In this document: piece after piece, positions 1-9,243 of the stretch
How the letters are laid out: the number at the start of each line of letters is the position of its first letter
How positions within the stretch are numbered: position 1 is the first letter of the stretch
Source: Lachnospiraceae bacterium
GTDB taxonomy: Bacteria; Bacillota; Clostridia; Lachnospirales; Lachnospiraceae
Assembly: GCA_017618075.1 (NCBI GenBank)
Contig: JAFZUY010000036.1
Location: 1-48,769, forward strand
Reading direction: 5' to 3'
DNA: 48,769 bases
The notes under the pieces: generated by a model
Databases searched by the model: none
What the model was told of the DNA's origin: nothing
Seen by the model: the letters and a program-made list of their open reading frames with translations, nothing else
Made by a program: the position numbers and the translations under genes

Positions 1-2
1 CA

Positions 3-104
3 GTCGAAGAATATATAGATTATTATAATAACAAAAGAATTCAGGCAAAAACAAAATGGATGCCTCCTGCTGTTTACAGGAAAGCATCCATGTGTTCAAC
101 CTAA
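3..104 (+). pseudogene. IS3-family transposase (OrfB), C-terminal end only
   Basis: The first in-frame stretch encodes about 33 residues ending in a TAA stop, and the gene continues beyond the left edge. The residues EEYIDYYNNKRIQAKTKW followed by MPPAVYR match the conserved end of IS3/IS150-type OrfB integrases (pattern YI.YYN..R.Q..L...P..YR). This is the part just after the last acidic residue of the DDE catalytic core. Only the tail is visible, so it cannot be told whether the transposase is intact. A different-frame reading starting at 56 is an artefact of this gene. Confidence 0.75.
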
Positions 105-141
105 TTCATAAACATGTGTCCAGAATTCTGGGTACATATCA
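3..141 (+). mobile_element. Right end of an IS3-family insertion sequence
   Basis: Downstream of the transposase stop, positions 117-141 read tgtccagaattctgggtaca and end in CA at 140-141. This resembles the terminal inverted repeats of IS3-group elements, which usually run TG...CA. The left end and target duplication lie outside the window, so the exact boundary is inferred. Confidence 0.5.
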
Positions 142-189
142 TTTAATTCCGGCGCCTTTTTTATTGTATTTTCATAGCAGAAGAGTAAT

Positions 190-216
190 AAAAAAACCTT
201 CCTTAACAGAAGGTTT
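190..216 (-). terminator. Rho-independent terminator of rpmF
   Basis: AAACCTTC (194-201) pairs with GAAGGTTT (209-216) across a 7-nt loop. Read on the minus strand the stem is followed by a run of T (190-193 and beyond). It lies 23 nt past the rpmF stop codon. Confidence 0.75.
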
Positions 217-239
217 ATTATCTTTAAATCGAAAGTGAA

Positions 240-425
240 TTATTCTTCGTCTAATTTAATAATCTCTTTCTTGTTGTAGCATCCGCAAGCTTTACATACT
301 CTGTGGGGTACGGTCAAAGCGCCGCACTTGGAACATTTTACTAATGTAGTTGCTCCCATCTTCCAGTTTGCTCTTCTTTTATCTCTATGGCTTTTGGATG
401 ATTTGTTTTTCGGACAAATAGACAT
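240..425 (-). CDS. rpmF: 50S ribosomal protein L32 (bL32)
   Basis: Encodes a 61-residue protein of the normal L32 length, a structural protein of the large ribosomal subunit. The N-terminal SICPKNKSSKSHRDKRR stretch is typical. Two cysteine pairs follow (CSKCG near residues 32-36 and CKACGCY near 44-50), which fit the zinc-binding form of L32. An ACCTCC complement (434-439) gives the ribosome binding site GGAGGT 8 nt before the ATG. In many Firmicutes rpmF follows yceD and points the same way as plsX. Here it stands alone and is divergent from plsX, with its own promoter and terminator. Confidence 0.97.
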   Translation of the reverse strand: MSICPKNKSSKSHRDKRRANWKMGATTLVKCSKCGALTVPHRVCKACGCYNKKEIIKLDEE

Positions 426-473
426 ATCTTTACACCTCCAATTCCCTGTATCTTTTTTATTCGTACGTTAAAG

Positions 474-502
474 AGTATACAGTTTGAAAATAACTTTGTC
501 AA
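474..502 (-). promoter_or_regulatory. Consensus sigma-A promoter of rpmF
   Basis: On the minus strand: TTGACA (complement at 497-502), a 17-nt spacer, then TATACT (complement at 474-479). The -35 box is a perfect match and the -10 box differs by one base. Transcription would begin roughly 40 nt before the rpmF start codon. This is one of the strongest promoters in the window, as expected for a ribosomal protein. Confidence 0.85.
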
Positions 503-528
503 CAAAAAAGTTTATATTAAAGAATTTC

Positions 529-557
529 TTGATTTTTCGCCCGATTTTATGTATATT
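529..557 (+). promoter_or_regulatory. Promoter of the plsX-acpP-rnc-smc-ftsY operon
   Basis: TTGATT (529-534), 17-nt spacer, TATATT (552-557). It faces the plsX start at 605. No FapR-type operator palindrome was recognised between this promoter and the gene. Confidence 0.7.
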
Positions 558-604
558 TAAAGTTGTATTTTTATGGACATCTGCAATATTTTTGAGGTAC
601 AAAA

Positions 605-1627
605 ATGAGTGATTTTGTTAAGGTTGCACTTGATGCTCACGGCGGTGATAATGCTCCCAAGGAAGTAGTTAAAGGAGCAATTAATGCAATTAAAGATAAT
701 CAGAATTTAATAGTTTATCTGGTAGGTGTTGAAGAACTCATAAATAAGGAACTCGAAGGCGTTGAATATGATGCTGAACGTCTTAAAATTGTTAATGCCA
801 CAGAGATTATTGCTATGTCTGAAGCGCCTGTATCCGCTATCAGAAAGAAAAAGAATTCTTCTATAGTAATAGGAATGCAGATGGTTAAGAATAAAGAAGC
901 TGATGCTTTTGTATCCTGCGGAAGTACCGGAGCCGTTTTAGTAGGCGGTCAGGTAATCGTAGGCAGAATCAAGGGCGTTGACAGACCGCCTCTTGCTCCG
1001 CTTATTCCTACCGCAAAAGGATTTGCGCTTCTCATTGACTGTGGCGCCAATGTGGATTCCAAGCCCCTCAATCTTTTGCAGTTTGCAAAAATGGGCAGTA
1101 TATATATGAATAAAATGATGGGAGTTGAAAATCCCAAAGTCGGTATCGTTAATATCGGAGCCGAAGAGGAGAAGGGCAATGCTCTCGTAAAAGATTCATT
1201 CCCTCTGCTTAAAGGCTGTCCCGATATTAATTTTATCGGAAGCGTGGAAGCAAGAGATATTCCAAGTGGTGACGTGGACGTAATTGTCTGCGATGCATTT
1301 GTAGGAAATGTAATCCTTAAATTATATGAAGGTCTTTCCGCGACGCTTATTTCCAAGATAAAAGAATCCATGCTTTCCAACGCAAGAAGCAAGATCGGAG
1401 GTGCACTTGTTAAGCCTGCACTTCGCGGAACGGTTAAGAGTTTTTCTTCGTCCGAATACGGTGGGGCACCTTTACTTGGTCTCAAAGGTCTTGTGGTTAA
1501 AGGACACGGTAATTCAAAAGCTAAAGAAATAAAGAACGCACTCAACCAGTGCATCAGATTTAAACAGAGCGGAATGCTCGAACTAATGAGTGAAAGTTTT
1601 GCCATCACTCAGATCCAGGAGGATTAA
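605..1627 (+). CDS. plsX: Phosphate acyltransferase PlsX
   Basis: A 340-residue protein of normal PlsX length. PlsX converts acyl-ACP to acyl-phosphate, the acyl donor for PlsY in the first step of phospholipid synthesis; it is a peripheral membrane enzyme. The N-terminus VALDAHGGDNAPKEVV and the internal SCGSTGAVLVGG and GFALLIDCGANVDSKP segments are family hallmarks. The Shine-Dalgarno sequence is a modest TGAGGT near 593-598. Its partner acpP follows after 9 nt, so substrate carrier and enzyme are cotranscribed. The usual fabD/fabG genes are not between them. Confidence 0.97.
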   Translation: MSDFVKVALDAHGGDNAPKEVVKGAINAIKDNQNLIVYLVGVEELINKELEGVEYDAERLKIVNATEIIAMSEAPVSAIRKKKNSSIVIGMQMVKNKEADAFVSCGSTGAVLVGGQVIVGRIKGVDRPPLAPLIPTAKGFALLIDCGANVDSKPLNLLQFAKMGSIYMNKMMGVENPKVGIVNIGAEEEKGNALVKDSFPLLKGCPDINFIGSVEARDIPSGDVDVIVCDAFVGNVILKLYEGLSATLISKIKESMLSNARSKIGGALVKPALRGTVKSFSSSEYGGAPLLGLKGLVVKGHGNSKAKEIKNALNQCIRFKQSGMLELMSESFAITQIQED

Positions 1628-1636
1628 TTAAGGAAG

Positions 1637-1873
1637 ATGATATTTGATGTTTTAAGGGATAAGATTGTTGAAATATTAAATGTTGACCCTAAGGAAATAA
1701 CCGAAGAAACTACCTTTATAGGGGATCTCTGTGCCGATTCACTCGATGTTTACCAGATTATTATCGGCGTTGAAGACGCTCTTGATATTTCTCTTGACGG
1801 TGAAGATGTCGAAACCATCTCCAATGTCGGAGAAGCTGTATTATTGATTGAAAAGGTAATGGAACGCAAGTAA
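1637..1873 (+). CDS. acpP: Acyl carrier protein
   Basis: A 78-residue acidic protein with the four-helix ACP pattern. The ADSLD motif supplies Ser35, the site of 4'-phosphopantetheine attachment. ACP carries growing acyl chains in fatty acid synthesis and is the donor for PlsX just upstream. The stop codon overlaps the ATG of rnc by one base (TAATG), which suggests translational coupling. Helix I lacks the usual glutamine-rich look, but overall length and motif fit primary ACP. A specialised ACP is less likely given the plsX-rnc context. Confidence 0.93.
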   Translation: MIFDVLRDKIVEILNVDPKEITEETTFIGDLCADSLDVYQIIIGVEDALDISLDGEDVETISNVGEAVLLIEKVMERK

Positions 1874-2568
1874 TGAATATAGACGAGAGACTTGAGAAAT
1901 TACAGGGACTGATCGGTTTGAAGTTTGCTGATACGGCAAACCTTAAAAGCGCTATTTCCCATTCCTCATTTGTTAATGAATTAAAAGTGAATAAATGGGA
2001 AGATTATGAAAGACTCGAATTCTTAGGCGATGCCGTTCTTGAAATAGTATCTTCAGACTTTCTTTACAGACATCATCCCGATATGCCTGAAGGCGAACTT
2101 TCCAAGCTTCGTGCTTCTTTAGTTTGCGAGCCTTCTTTGGCTTTTACTGCTAAAAGAATGAATCTTTCCGAATACATTCTTTTAGGAAAAGGCGAGGATG
2201 CAAGTGGTGGAAGAAACAGAAATTCCATTCTTTCCGACGTTTTCGAAGCCATTATCGGCGCTGTTTATCTTGAATTCGGATATATGGCAGCAAAAGAATA
2301 TATCGAAAAATTCCTTTTAAACGATATCTCGGAAAACCAGCTTTTTGTTGACTCAAAGAGCCGTATGCAGATTTATGTTCAATCTAAAGACAATATGTCT
2401 CTTGAATACAAAGTTATTGAAGAAACAGGTCCCGACCATGATAAGCATTTTGTGGTAGGTCTCTTTATTAATGATGAAATGATCTGCTCCGGAGAAGGCC
2501 ATAATAAAAAGGAAGCAGAACAGCTCGCTGCCTACAACGGCATAAAAATACTCACAAAGGAAGAATAA
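1873..2568 (+). CDS. rnc: Ribonuclease III
   Basis: A 231-residue double-strand-specific endoribonuclease that processes rRNA precursors and structured mRNAs. The catalytic domain (about 1-150) has the signature ERLEFLGD (46-53) and the second acidic motif SDVFEA (Asp122, Glu125), both metal-binding. The C-terminal domain (about 155-228) is a dsRNA-binding domain ending with a KEAEQLAAYNGIKIL helix. The gene overlaps acpP by one base and sits two bases before smc, so the three form one tightly coupled unit. Confidence 0.97.
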   Translation: MNIDERLEKLQGLIGLKFADTANLKSAISHSSFVNELKVNKWEDYERLEFLGDAVLEIVSSDFLYRHHPDMPEGELSKLRASLVCEPSLAFTAKRMNLSEYILLGKGEDASGGRNRNSILSDVFEAIIGAVYLEFGYMAAKEYIEKFLLNDISENQLFVDSKSRMQIYVQSKDNMSLEYKVIEETGPDHDKHFVVGLFINDEMICSGEGHNKKEAEQLAAYNGIKILTKEE

Positions 2569-2569
2569 A

Positions 2570-5500
2570 ATGTATTTAAAAAGCATTGAAGTCCAGGGCT
2601 TCAAGTCTTTTGCAAATAAAATATCGTTCCAGTTTACAAACGGAATCACCGGAATTGTTGGACCTAACGGTTCAGGTAAAAGTAATGTAGCCGACGCCGT
2701 AAGATGGGTTCTCGGAGAACAGAGAATCAAACAGTTAAGAGGAGCATCCATGCAGGATGTTATTTTTTCGGGTACTCAGTTAAGAAAACCCGTAGGCTCC
2801 GCTTATGTTGCTATTACTCTTGATAATTCGGATCATGCACTGGCAATTGACTTTGACGAAGTTACTGTTGCCAGAAGAATTTACCGTTCAGGCGAGTCCG
2901 AATATCTTATCAACGGTACTGTATGCCGTCTAAAAGATGTAAACGAACTCTTTTATGATACAGGTATCGGCAAAGAAGGTTATTCCATCATCGGTCAGGG
3001 ACAGATTGACAAAATCTTAAGCTCAAAGCCTGAAGATAGAAGAGAACTTTTTGACGAAGCTGCAGGTATCGTTAAATTTAAAAGAAGAAAAGTTGAAACC
3101 TTAAAGAAACTGGAAAACGAAAGAGCAAATCTGCTTCGTGTAACGGATATTCTGTCCGAACTCGACAGACAGATCGGACCTCTCGAAAAGCAATCCCAGA
3201 AAGCAAAAATATATTTATCCAAAAAGGAAGATTTAAAAAAATACGATATCAACGTATTTTTGCTTGATTCTGCCGCAATTGACAAAAAGATTGCAGATTT
3301 AACCGAAAAGGAAGCTATCGCACAGAAAGATTTTGATGAAGCTAATCTTTCGAGTGAAAAGCTTAAGAGAGATTACGAAGAAGTCGAGAATATCTTGGCT
3401 CATCTTGAGGAAGAAATCGATTCCAACCGTCAAAACCTTGCGGAAGCTGATGTTTTAAGAGAAAAACTCGAAGGTGAAACTAAATTACTTGACGAACAGA
3501 TTTCATCGGCTACCGACAATATGGGACATTTGGATTCAAGGTTAAAAGATCTTGAAGGCTTAATTGCGTCCAAAACTGACGAAATCAACAAGGTTGTCGA
3601 ATTAAAATCAGAAATAGACAAAGAAATAAATGATAAAAAAGAGGCTTCAGACAAAGCCAAGGCAGAACTTGATGAAGTTGAAGCTATGATTGAGACTGTA
3701 AGCGCTTATATTGATAAGGGCAATAGTTATATAAGGGAATTATTAAACGAGAGAGCGACCGTTAAGGCTGAAATTTCAGGTATCGAAACCAATATTTCCC
3801 AGAAAAACATCAGACTTTCCGAGATTAACGCAAAACTTCTTACCGCAAAGTCCGTAGAAGCAAAGCACAACGAGGAAGTTAAGAAATTCGAAGAAGAATT
3901 CAACAAAATCACCGAAGAAATCGCTGATTTAAATAAAAAGAGCAAGGAACTTGACGGCGAAACCGCTAAATTCCATGATGAATTATCAAATTGCGACGAT
4001 AAATTAAAGGAAGTTCAGTCAAGATATCATCAGGAAAAGTCCAAACTCGAAGCTGTTACCAATATTTCCGAACGTTACGACGGATTTAACTCATCCATTA
4101 AAAGAGTGATGGAAGAGAAGTCTTCCGACAAGAAGATTATCGGCGTTGTGGCTGATATTATCAAAGTTGAAAAGAAATACGAAACAGCTATCGAAATAGC
4201 ACTCGGCGGCAATATTCAGAACATTGTTACAAAGGATGAAGAATGCGCCAAGAGATTAATTGAAATCTTAAAGAAGGAAAAAGCCGGAAGAGCTACATTC
4301 CTTCCTTTAACCTCCATTACAAATCCCGAGAAGTTTAAACAGCCTGAGTCCCTAAAAGAAAAAGGCGTGCTCGGCAAAGCTGATGAAATTGTTGAAATAG
4401 CCGACGAATACAAAGATGTTGCAAGAACTCTTTTAGGAAGAATTCTTGTTGTAGATACTGTAGGCAATGCTTTAAAGATTGCCAAGAAGTATGAATACGG
4501 CATCAGAATGGTTACGCTTGAAGGCGAAATGTTAATCCCCGGCGGCGGAATCAGCGGCGGTCATTTTAAGAACAACTCGAATCTTTTAGGAAGAAGACGA
4601 GAAATCGAAGAGCTTGAAAAGAACGTAAAGAAGCTTTCCGACGAACAAAATTCTATTTTAGAAGAAATTGAAAATATCAAGGCTCAGAGAAACGAAGTCA
4701 GAGCCGCTATTATCAAGAATAAAGACGATCTGCAGAAGGCGTTCTTAAGACAGAATACCGCCAGAATGAACTGCGACAATGCCAAGGAAAAGATGGGTTC
4801 AACCATGTCTGATTATGATGCTTTAAAAGAAGAAGCAGCCATGATCGGTATAGACCTTGAGTCACTTAATAAGCAGAAAGCAGAAAAAGAATGTCTTTTC
4901 GACGAGTCAATTAAGAACGAGGAAAAAGAAAACAAGACCATCGAAGAAAAGCAGAAAGAACTTGCTTCTTTAAAGACTGACGAAGGCAATAAGTCTAAGA
5001 ACGTAAACGATTCCACTCTGGTAATGGAAAAACTCTATCAGAAACAGGAATTCGAACAGTCCAATTTAAACAGACTTAAAGGCGATTTTGACAAATTAAC
5101 CGCCGAAAAAGAAGAGGTAATCGAAGCAAGAACAAATACCGAAAAGGAAATCGGTATTAAGAAGGAAAATCTTGAAAGCATAAAAGAAACAATCAAGGCA
5201 AGCTTTACCTCGCAGTCCGAATCACAGAAGAAATTAAGCGAAGATACAGCGAGAAAAGAAGAACTTCTTGCTAAGAGAAAGTCTTATTTTGACGAGAAAG
5301 ATGCAATTTCCAATAAGATAAACGAGTTTGACAAGGAACTTTTCAGACTCCGCAGCGCAAAGGAAAAACAGCAGGAAAACCTTGCTAACTTCTCTTCATA
5401 TATATGGCAGGAATACGATATTACTCTTCAGGATGCAAAGTTACTTCGTGACGAGGAACTTACAAATCTTTCCGAAATGAAGAAAATGATTCATTCATTG

Positions 5501-6154
5501 AAGGATGATATCAAAAAGCTTGGCGATGTAAACGTTAATGCTATTGAAGAATATAAAGAAGTATTTGAAAGACATTCGTTCCTTTCCGCTCAGCATGCTG
5601 ATTTACAGCAGGCCGAAAAAGAACTTGTCAAGATAATCGATGAACTCGATGTGGCTATGAGAGTTCAGTTTAAGGAACAGTTCGGACGTATTTCCTCAGA
5701 ATTCGACAAAGTATTCAGAGAACTCTTCGGAGGCGGAAAAGCAGAACTCGAACTGTTGGATGAAGAAGATATTCTCGAGGCAGGTATTAAGATTATTGCT
5801 CAGCCACCGGGAAAGAAACTTCAGAATATGATGCAGTTATCCGGTGGTGAAAAAGCTTTAACAGCGATTTCTCTGCTGTTTGCAATTCAGAATTTAAAAC
5901 CTTCGCCTTTCTGTCTTTTGGACGAAATTGAGGCTGCGCTTGATGAAAGCAATGTCGACAGATTTGCCAAGTATCTCTTAAAGATGACTAAGAATACACA
6001 GTTCATAGTAATTACTCACAGACGAGGAACTATGAAGCAGGCAGACAGACTCTACGGTATCACTATGCAGGAAAAGGGTGTATCAGCACTCGTTTCAGTC
6101 GATCTGGTAGACAAACTGCTTGAAGACGAAGAAAAGAAAAAGGCTAAAAAATAA
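2570..6154 (+). CDS. smc: Chromosome partition protein SMC
   Basis: A 1194-residue condensin ATPase of full family length. The N-terminal head has Walker A GPNGSGKS (residues 31-38). Two long, Glu/Lys-rich coiled coils flank a hinge domain around residues 510-680 (glycines in GGGISGGHF close it). The C-terminal head carries the signature LSGGEKALTA and Walker B FCLLDEIEAALDE. SMC dimerises, traps DNA loops and compacts the chromosome with ScpA/ScpB, which are not in this window. The gene starts 2 nt after rnc and its stop overlaps the ftsY start by one base. Confidence 0.98.
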   Translation: MYLKSIEVQGFKSFANKISFQFTNGITGIVGPNGSGKSNVADAVRWVLGEQRIKQLRGASMQDVIFSGTQLRKPVGSAYVAITLDNSDHALAIDFDEVTVARRIYRSGESEYLINGTVCRLKDVNELFYDTGIGKEGYSIIGQGQIDKILSSKPEDRRELFDEAAGIVKFKRRKVETLKKLENERANLLRVTDILSELDRQIGPLEKQSQKAKIYLSKKEDLKKYDINVFLLDSAAIDKKIADLTEKEAIAQKDFDEANLSSEKLKRDYEEVENILAHLEEEIDSNRQNLAEADVLREKLEGETKLLDEQISSATDNMGHLDSRLKDLEGLIASKTDEINKVVELKSEIDKEINDKKEASDKAKAELDEVEAMIETVSAYIDKGNSYIRELLNERATVKAEISGIETNISQKNIRLSEINAKLLTAKSVEAKHNEEVKKFEEEFNKITEEIADLNKKSKELDGETAKFHDELSNCDDKLKEVQSRYHQEKSKLEAVTNISERYDGFNSSIKRVMEEKSSDKKIIGVVADIIKVEKKYETAIEIALGGNIQNIVTKDEECAKRLIEILKKEKAGRATFLPLTSITNPEKFKQPESLKEKGVLGKADEIVEIADEYKDVARTLLGRILVVDTVGNALKIAKKYEYGIRMVTLEGEMLIPGGGISGGHFKNNSNLLGRRREIEELEKNVKKLSDEQNSILEEIENIKAQRNEVRAAIIKNKDDLQKAFLRQNTARMNCDNAKEKMGSTMSDYDALKEEAAMIGIDLESLNKQKAEKECLFDESIKNEEKENKTIEEKQKELASLKTDEGNKSKNVNDSTLVMEKLYQKQEFEQSNLNRLKGDFDKLTAEKEEVIEARTNTEKEIGIKKENLESIKETIKASFTSQSESQKKLSEDTARKEELLAKRKSYFDEKDAISNKINEFDKELFRLRSAKEKQQENLANFSSYIWQEYDITLQDAKLLRDEELTNLSEMKKMIHSLKDDIKKLGDVNVNAIEEYKEVFERHSFLSAQHADLQQAEKELVKIIDELDVAMRVQFKEQFGRISSEFDKVFRELFGGGKAELELLDEEDILEAGIKIIAQPPGKKLQNMMQLSGGEKALTAISLLFAIQNLKPSPFCLLDEIEAALDESNVDRFAKYLLKMTKNTQFIVITHRRGTMKQADRLYGITMQEKGVSALVSVDLVDKLLEDEEKKKAKK

Positions 6155-7080
6155 TGGAAAAAGAAAAAAGCGGTTTCTTTGCCAAACTGAAAAACGGTTT
6201 AAATAAAACCAGAATCAACCTTTTAGACGGTTTAGACAGCGTTTTCCACGGCTTTTCGGAGATAGACGACGATTTTTACGAGGAACTCGAAGAAGTGCTT
6301 GTAATGGCCGATATCGGCGTTACAACGACTAGCGAGATAATTGATGAGATTAAGACGCTCGTAAAAATCGAACATATTAAGAAGCCCGAAGACTGCAAGG
6401 ATTATATTATAAATCTTTTATCGGACAGACTTAATATCGAAGGTGATCAGTATGCTTTCGAGCATGAAAAGTCAATTATCTTTGTGATTGGTGTAAACGG
6501 TGTAGGAAAAACCACTTCCATAGGAAAGCTTGCTTACAATTTTAAGGAAGATAAGAAAAAGGTTTTGATTGCCGCAGCAGATACTTTTAGAGCCGCAGCT
6601 ACGGAACAGCTTGAAAGCTGGGCTGACAGAGTAGGCGTACCTATGATTGGTGCCAAGGAAGGCACGGATCCTGCAAGCGTTATCTATGATGCACTTCAGT
6701 CCGCAAGAGCCAGAGACGTTGATATTCTTTTATGCGATACGGCAGGAAGACTTCATAATAAAAAGAACCTGATGGAAGAATTAAAGAAGATGAACAGGAT
6801 AATCGACAGGGAATTCCCCGGTATAAACCGTGAAAACCTCCTTGTTCTCGATGCATCCACAGGTCAGAATGCACTTAATCAGGCCAAGGAATTCAAAGAA
6901 GCCTGTGATATTACAGGCATTATCCTTACCAAGATGGACGGAACCGCAAAGGGCGGTATTGCAATTGCCATCTGGAATGAGCTTAAAATACCGGTTAAAT
7001 ACATCGGTGTAGGCGAAGGAATTGAGGATTTGCAGAAATTTGATTCAAAATCCTTCGTAAAAGCTATATTTGAAGAATAA
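6154..7080 (+). CDS. ftsY: Signal recognition particle receptor FtsY
   Basis: A 308-residue SRP GTPase that docks SRP-ribosome complexes at the membrane. It has the N domain (about 10-100) and a G domain with P-loop GVNGVGKT (113-120), DTAGRL and TKMDGTAKGG. The acidic A domain of E. coli FtsY is missing and only a short charged amphipathic N-terminus remains, as is normal for Firmicutes. The one-base overlap with smc and the terminator just downstream make it the last gene of the plsX operon. Its partner Ffh is encoded 450 nt further on. Confidence 0.97.
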   Translation: MEKEKSGFFAKLKNGLNKTRINLLDGLDSVFHGFSEIDDDFYEELEEVLVMADIGVTTTSEIIDEIKTLVKIEHIKKPEDCKDYIINLLSDRLNIEGDQYAFEHEKSIIFVIGVNGVGKTTSIGKLAYNFKEDKKKVLIAAADTFRAAATEQLESWADRVGVPMIGAKEGTDPASVIYDALQSARARDVDILLCDTAGRLHNKKNLMEELKKMNRIIDREFPGINRENLLVLDASTGQNALNQAKEFKEACDITGIILTKMDGTAKGGIAIAIWNELKIPVKYIGVGEGIEDLQKFDSKSFVKAIFEE

Positions 7081-7086
7081 TTTACA

Positions 7087-7128
7087 GGGTGTCAAGTAAA
7101 AAGTCTTGACACCCTTATTATTTTTTGC
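7087..7128 (+). terminator. Strong terminator after ftsY
   Basis: GGGTGTCAAG (7087-7096) pairs perfectly with CTTGACACCC (7105-7114) across an 8-nt loop and is followed by a T-rich tract (ttattatttttt). It closes the plsX-ftsY operon. Confidence 0.9.
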
Positions 7129-7192
7129 TATATTTAACAAGCTGCGGTTATTTTGGCCGCATTGTGTAAAGATTTGATTAAATATAAAGTCT

Positions 7193-7531
7193 ATGGACAG
7201 AATAAAAGAAAGAGCACTCCTATTTGATATATACGGTAATCTCTTAACCGAACATCAGCAAAAGATTTATTCGGATGTTGTTGAAAATGATTTTTCACTC
7301 TCTGAAATCGGTGAAGAGATAGGAATTTCCAGACAGGGTGTGCATGATACTGTAAAAAGAATCGATAAAATCCTTGCGGAATATGAAGAAAAACTTCATT
7401 TTGCCGAAAATTATCAGAAAAATATCGAGACCATAGATAAAATTAAGCACGAAATTGACGTTCTTTCCGAAAAAGGTGCTGATACCGCGAATATCGGAAG
7501 GCTTATTGATAAATTATCTGAGGACCTGTAA
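7193..7531 (+). CDS. ylxM: YlxM-family SRP-associated DNA-binding protein
   Basis: A 112-residue helix-turn-helix protein of the YlxM/p13 family. A sigma-70 region-4-like HTH is seen in SEIGEEIGISRQGVHDTVKR (about residues 44-63), followed by a coiled-coil tail. The family is encoded directly upstream of ffh in many Firmicutes, as here, with its stop overlapping the ffh ATG by one base. In streptococci it is reported to modulate SRP function. No clear Shine-Dalgarno is visible before the ATG (aaagtct only), so initiation may be weak. Confidence 0.88.
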   Translation: MDRIKERALLFDIYGNLLTEHQQKIYSDVVENDFSLSEIGEEIGISRQGVHDTVKRIDKILAEYEEKLHFAENYQKNIETIDKIKHEIDVLSEKGADTANIGRLIDKLSEDL

Positions 7532-8901
7532 TGGCTTTTGAAAATTTAACGGATAAACTTACAAAAGTATTTAAAAATCTTCGTTCTAAGGGACGCCTCA
7601 CCGAAGAAGACGTTAAGGTTGCCCTAAAAGAAGTAAAATTAGCGCTTCTTGAAGCGGACGTTAACTATAAAGTAGTTAAAAACTTTATTAAGTCTGTAGA
7701 AGAAAGAGCTGTCGGCAGCGAAGTTCTCGAAGGCTTAAATCCCGGACAGGCAGTTGTTAAGATTGTAAACGAAGAACTTACCAAGGTTTTAGGAGATGAA
7801 ACCGTAGAACTTAAATTTGAGCCCGGACAGGCAACTACGGTTATTATGCTCTGCGGTTTAAACGGTGCAGGTAAAACAACCACCGCTGCAAAGCTCGCAG
7901 GACAGTTCATTAAAAAAGGCAAGAAACCTTTACTCGTTGCACTTGACGTTTATCGTCCGGCAGCTATCAAACAGTTGCAGGTAAACGGTGAAAAACAGGG
8001 CGTTGACGTATTTTCGATGGGAGATAATGTAAATCCCGTAGAAATCGCTAAAAAGAGCCTTGAATACGCAGCCAAGAACAATGAAAATGTTGTAATCTTC
8101 GATACTGCAGGACGTCTTCAGATTGATGAAGAATTAATGCAGGAGCTTATTAATATAAAGAAGAACGTAACGGTTCACAAGACTATCCTTGTAGTCGATG
8201 CCATGATTGGTCAGGATTCCGTAAATGTGGCTAAAGACTTCAACGAAAAAGTCGGAGTCGACGGTCTGATTCTTTCGAAGATGGACGGCGATACCAGAGG
8301 CGGTGCGGCACTTTCCATCAAAGCAGTTACCGGAGTTCCCATTCTTTATGTCGGTATGGGCGAGAAGTTATCCGATCTCGAACAGTTTTATCCCGACAGA
8401 ATGGCAAACAGAATTCTCGGTATGGGCGATGTCTTAACTCTCATCGATAAAGTAATGGCTGAAAAAGACGAAATCGATGAAGAAAAAGAAAAAGACATGA
8501 TGGGAAGACTCAAGAAAGGTAAATTCGATTTTAACGATTACCTTGAGAGTATGAACCAGATGAAAAAAATGGGTGGCCTTTCATCAATGCTCGGACTTAT
8601 GCCTAATATGGGTATTTCCAAGGATGACCTTGAGGGCGCCGTAGATGAAAAGCAGCTTAAACAGATGGAAGCAATTGTTCTTTCCATGACTAAGAAAGAG
8701 CGTTCAAATCCCAAGATTTTAAATCCCCAGAGAAAGCACAGAATTGCCAAGGGTGCAGGAGTTGATATCTCTGTAGTGAACAGATTTATCAAACAGTTCG
8801 AGCAGACACAGAAACTGATGAAGCAGATGCCTGGCCTTATGGGCGGTAAGAAAAGAGGTCCCTTCGGCGGCTTCGGCGGTTTCCCTAAAATGCCTTTTTA
8901 A
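7531..8901 (+). CDS. ffh: Signal recognition particle protein Ffh
   Basis: A 456-residue SRP54 GTPase that binds signal sequences and the SRP RNA. It has an N domain, a G domain with P-loop GLNGAGKT (109-116), DTAGRL and SKMDGDTRGG. The methionine-rich M domain follows from about residue 300 and includes the RNA-binding RKHRIAKGAGVDISVVN segment. A Gly/Phe/Met-rich tail ends the protein. It pairs with FtsY upstream. The SRP RNA gene is not in the window. Confidence 0.98.
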   Translation: MAFENLTDKLTKVFKNLRSKGRLTEEDVKVALKEVKLALLEADVNYKVVKNFIKSVEERAVGSEVLEGLNPGQAVVKIVNEELTKVLGDETVELKFEPGQATTVIMLCGLNGAGKTTTAAKLAGQFIKKGKKPLLVALDVYRPAAIKQLQVNGEKQGVDVFSMGDNVNPVEIAKKSLEYAAKNNENVVIFDTAGRLQIDEELMQELINIKKNVTVHKTILVVDAMIGQDSVNVAKDFNEKVGVDGLILSKMDGDTRGGAALSIKAVTGVPILYVGMGEKLSDLEQFYPDRMANRILGMGDVLTLIDKVMAEKDEIDEEKEKDMMGRLKKGKFDFNDYLESMNQMKKMGGLSSMLGLMPNMGISKDDLEGAVDEKQLKQMEAIVLSMTKKERSNPKILNPQRKHRIAKGAGVDISVVNRFIKQFEQTQKLMKQMPGLMGGKKRGPFGGFGGFPKMPF

Positions 8902-8971
8902 GTCAACAACTTCTATTTGGAGTTTTGAATAAATAATGATTATATTTTTATATTTTATGGAGGACTAAAAA

Positions 8972-9217
8972 ATGTCAGTTAAAATCAGATTAAGCAGAAT
9001 GGGTTATAAGAGAAATCCTATTTACAGAATCGTTGTTTCAGATTCAAGAACAGCAAGAAACGGTGGATGCATTGAAGAAATCGGTACATATGATCCTAAC
9101 AAGAATCCTTCTGAGTTCAAGGTAAACGAAGAAGCAGCTAAGAAATGGTTAAACAACGGCGCTCAGCCTACAGAAACTGTTGCTAAGATTTTCAAGATTG
9201 CAGGTATCGAAAAATAG
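8972..9217 (+). CDS. rpsP: 30S ribosomal protein S16 (bS16)
   Basis: An 81-residue small-subunit protein of normal length. The start [20 protein letters not shown] and the central [18 protein letters not shown] are diagnostic. A GGAGG at 8959-8963 lies 8 nt before the ATG. It follows ffh by 70 nt and precedes khpA, the usual Firmicutes order. Confidence 0.97.
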   Translation: MSVKIRLSRMGYKRNPIYRIVVSDSRTARNGGCIEEIGTYDPNKNPSEFKVNEEAAKKWLNNGAQPTETVAKIFKIAGIEK

Positions 9218-9243
9218 GAGAATGATTCACAGGAGGCGCATAA

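Noticed and set aside
56-238. Open frame of 60 codons at the left edge
   Set aside because: It overlaps the IS3 transposase tail in another frame, has no ribosome binding site, and spans the probable IS end and the rpmF terminator.
949-1608. Long minus-strand open frame (219 codons) inside plsX
   Set aside because: Shadow of plsX; no ribosome binding site, and the plus-strand protein is clearly conserved.
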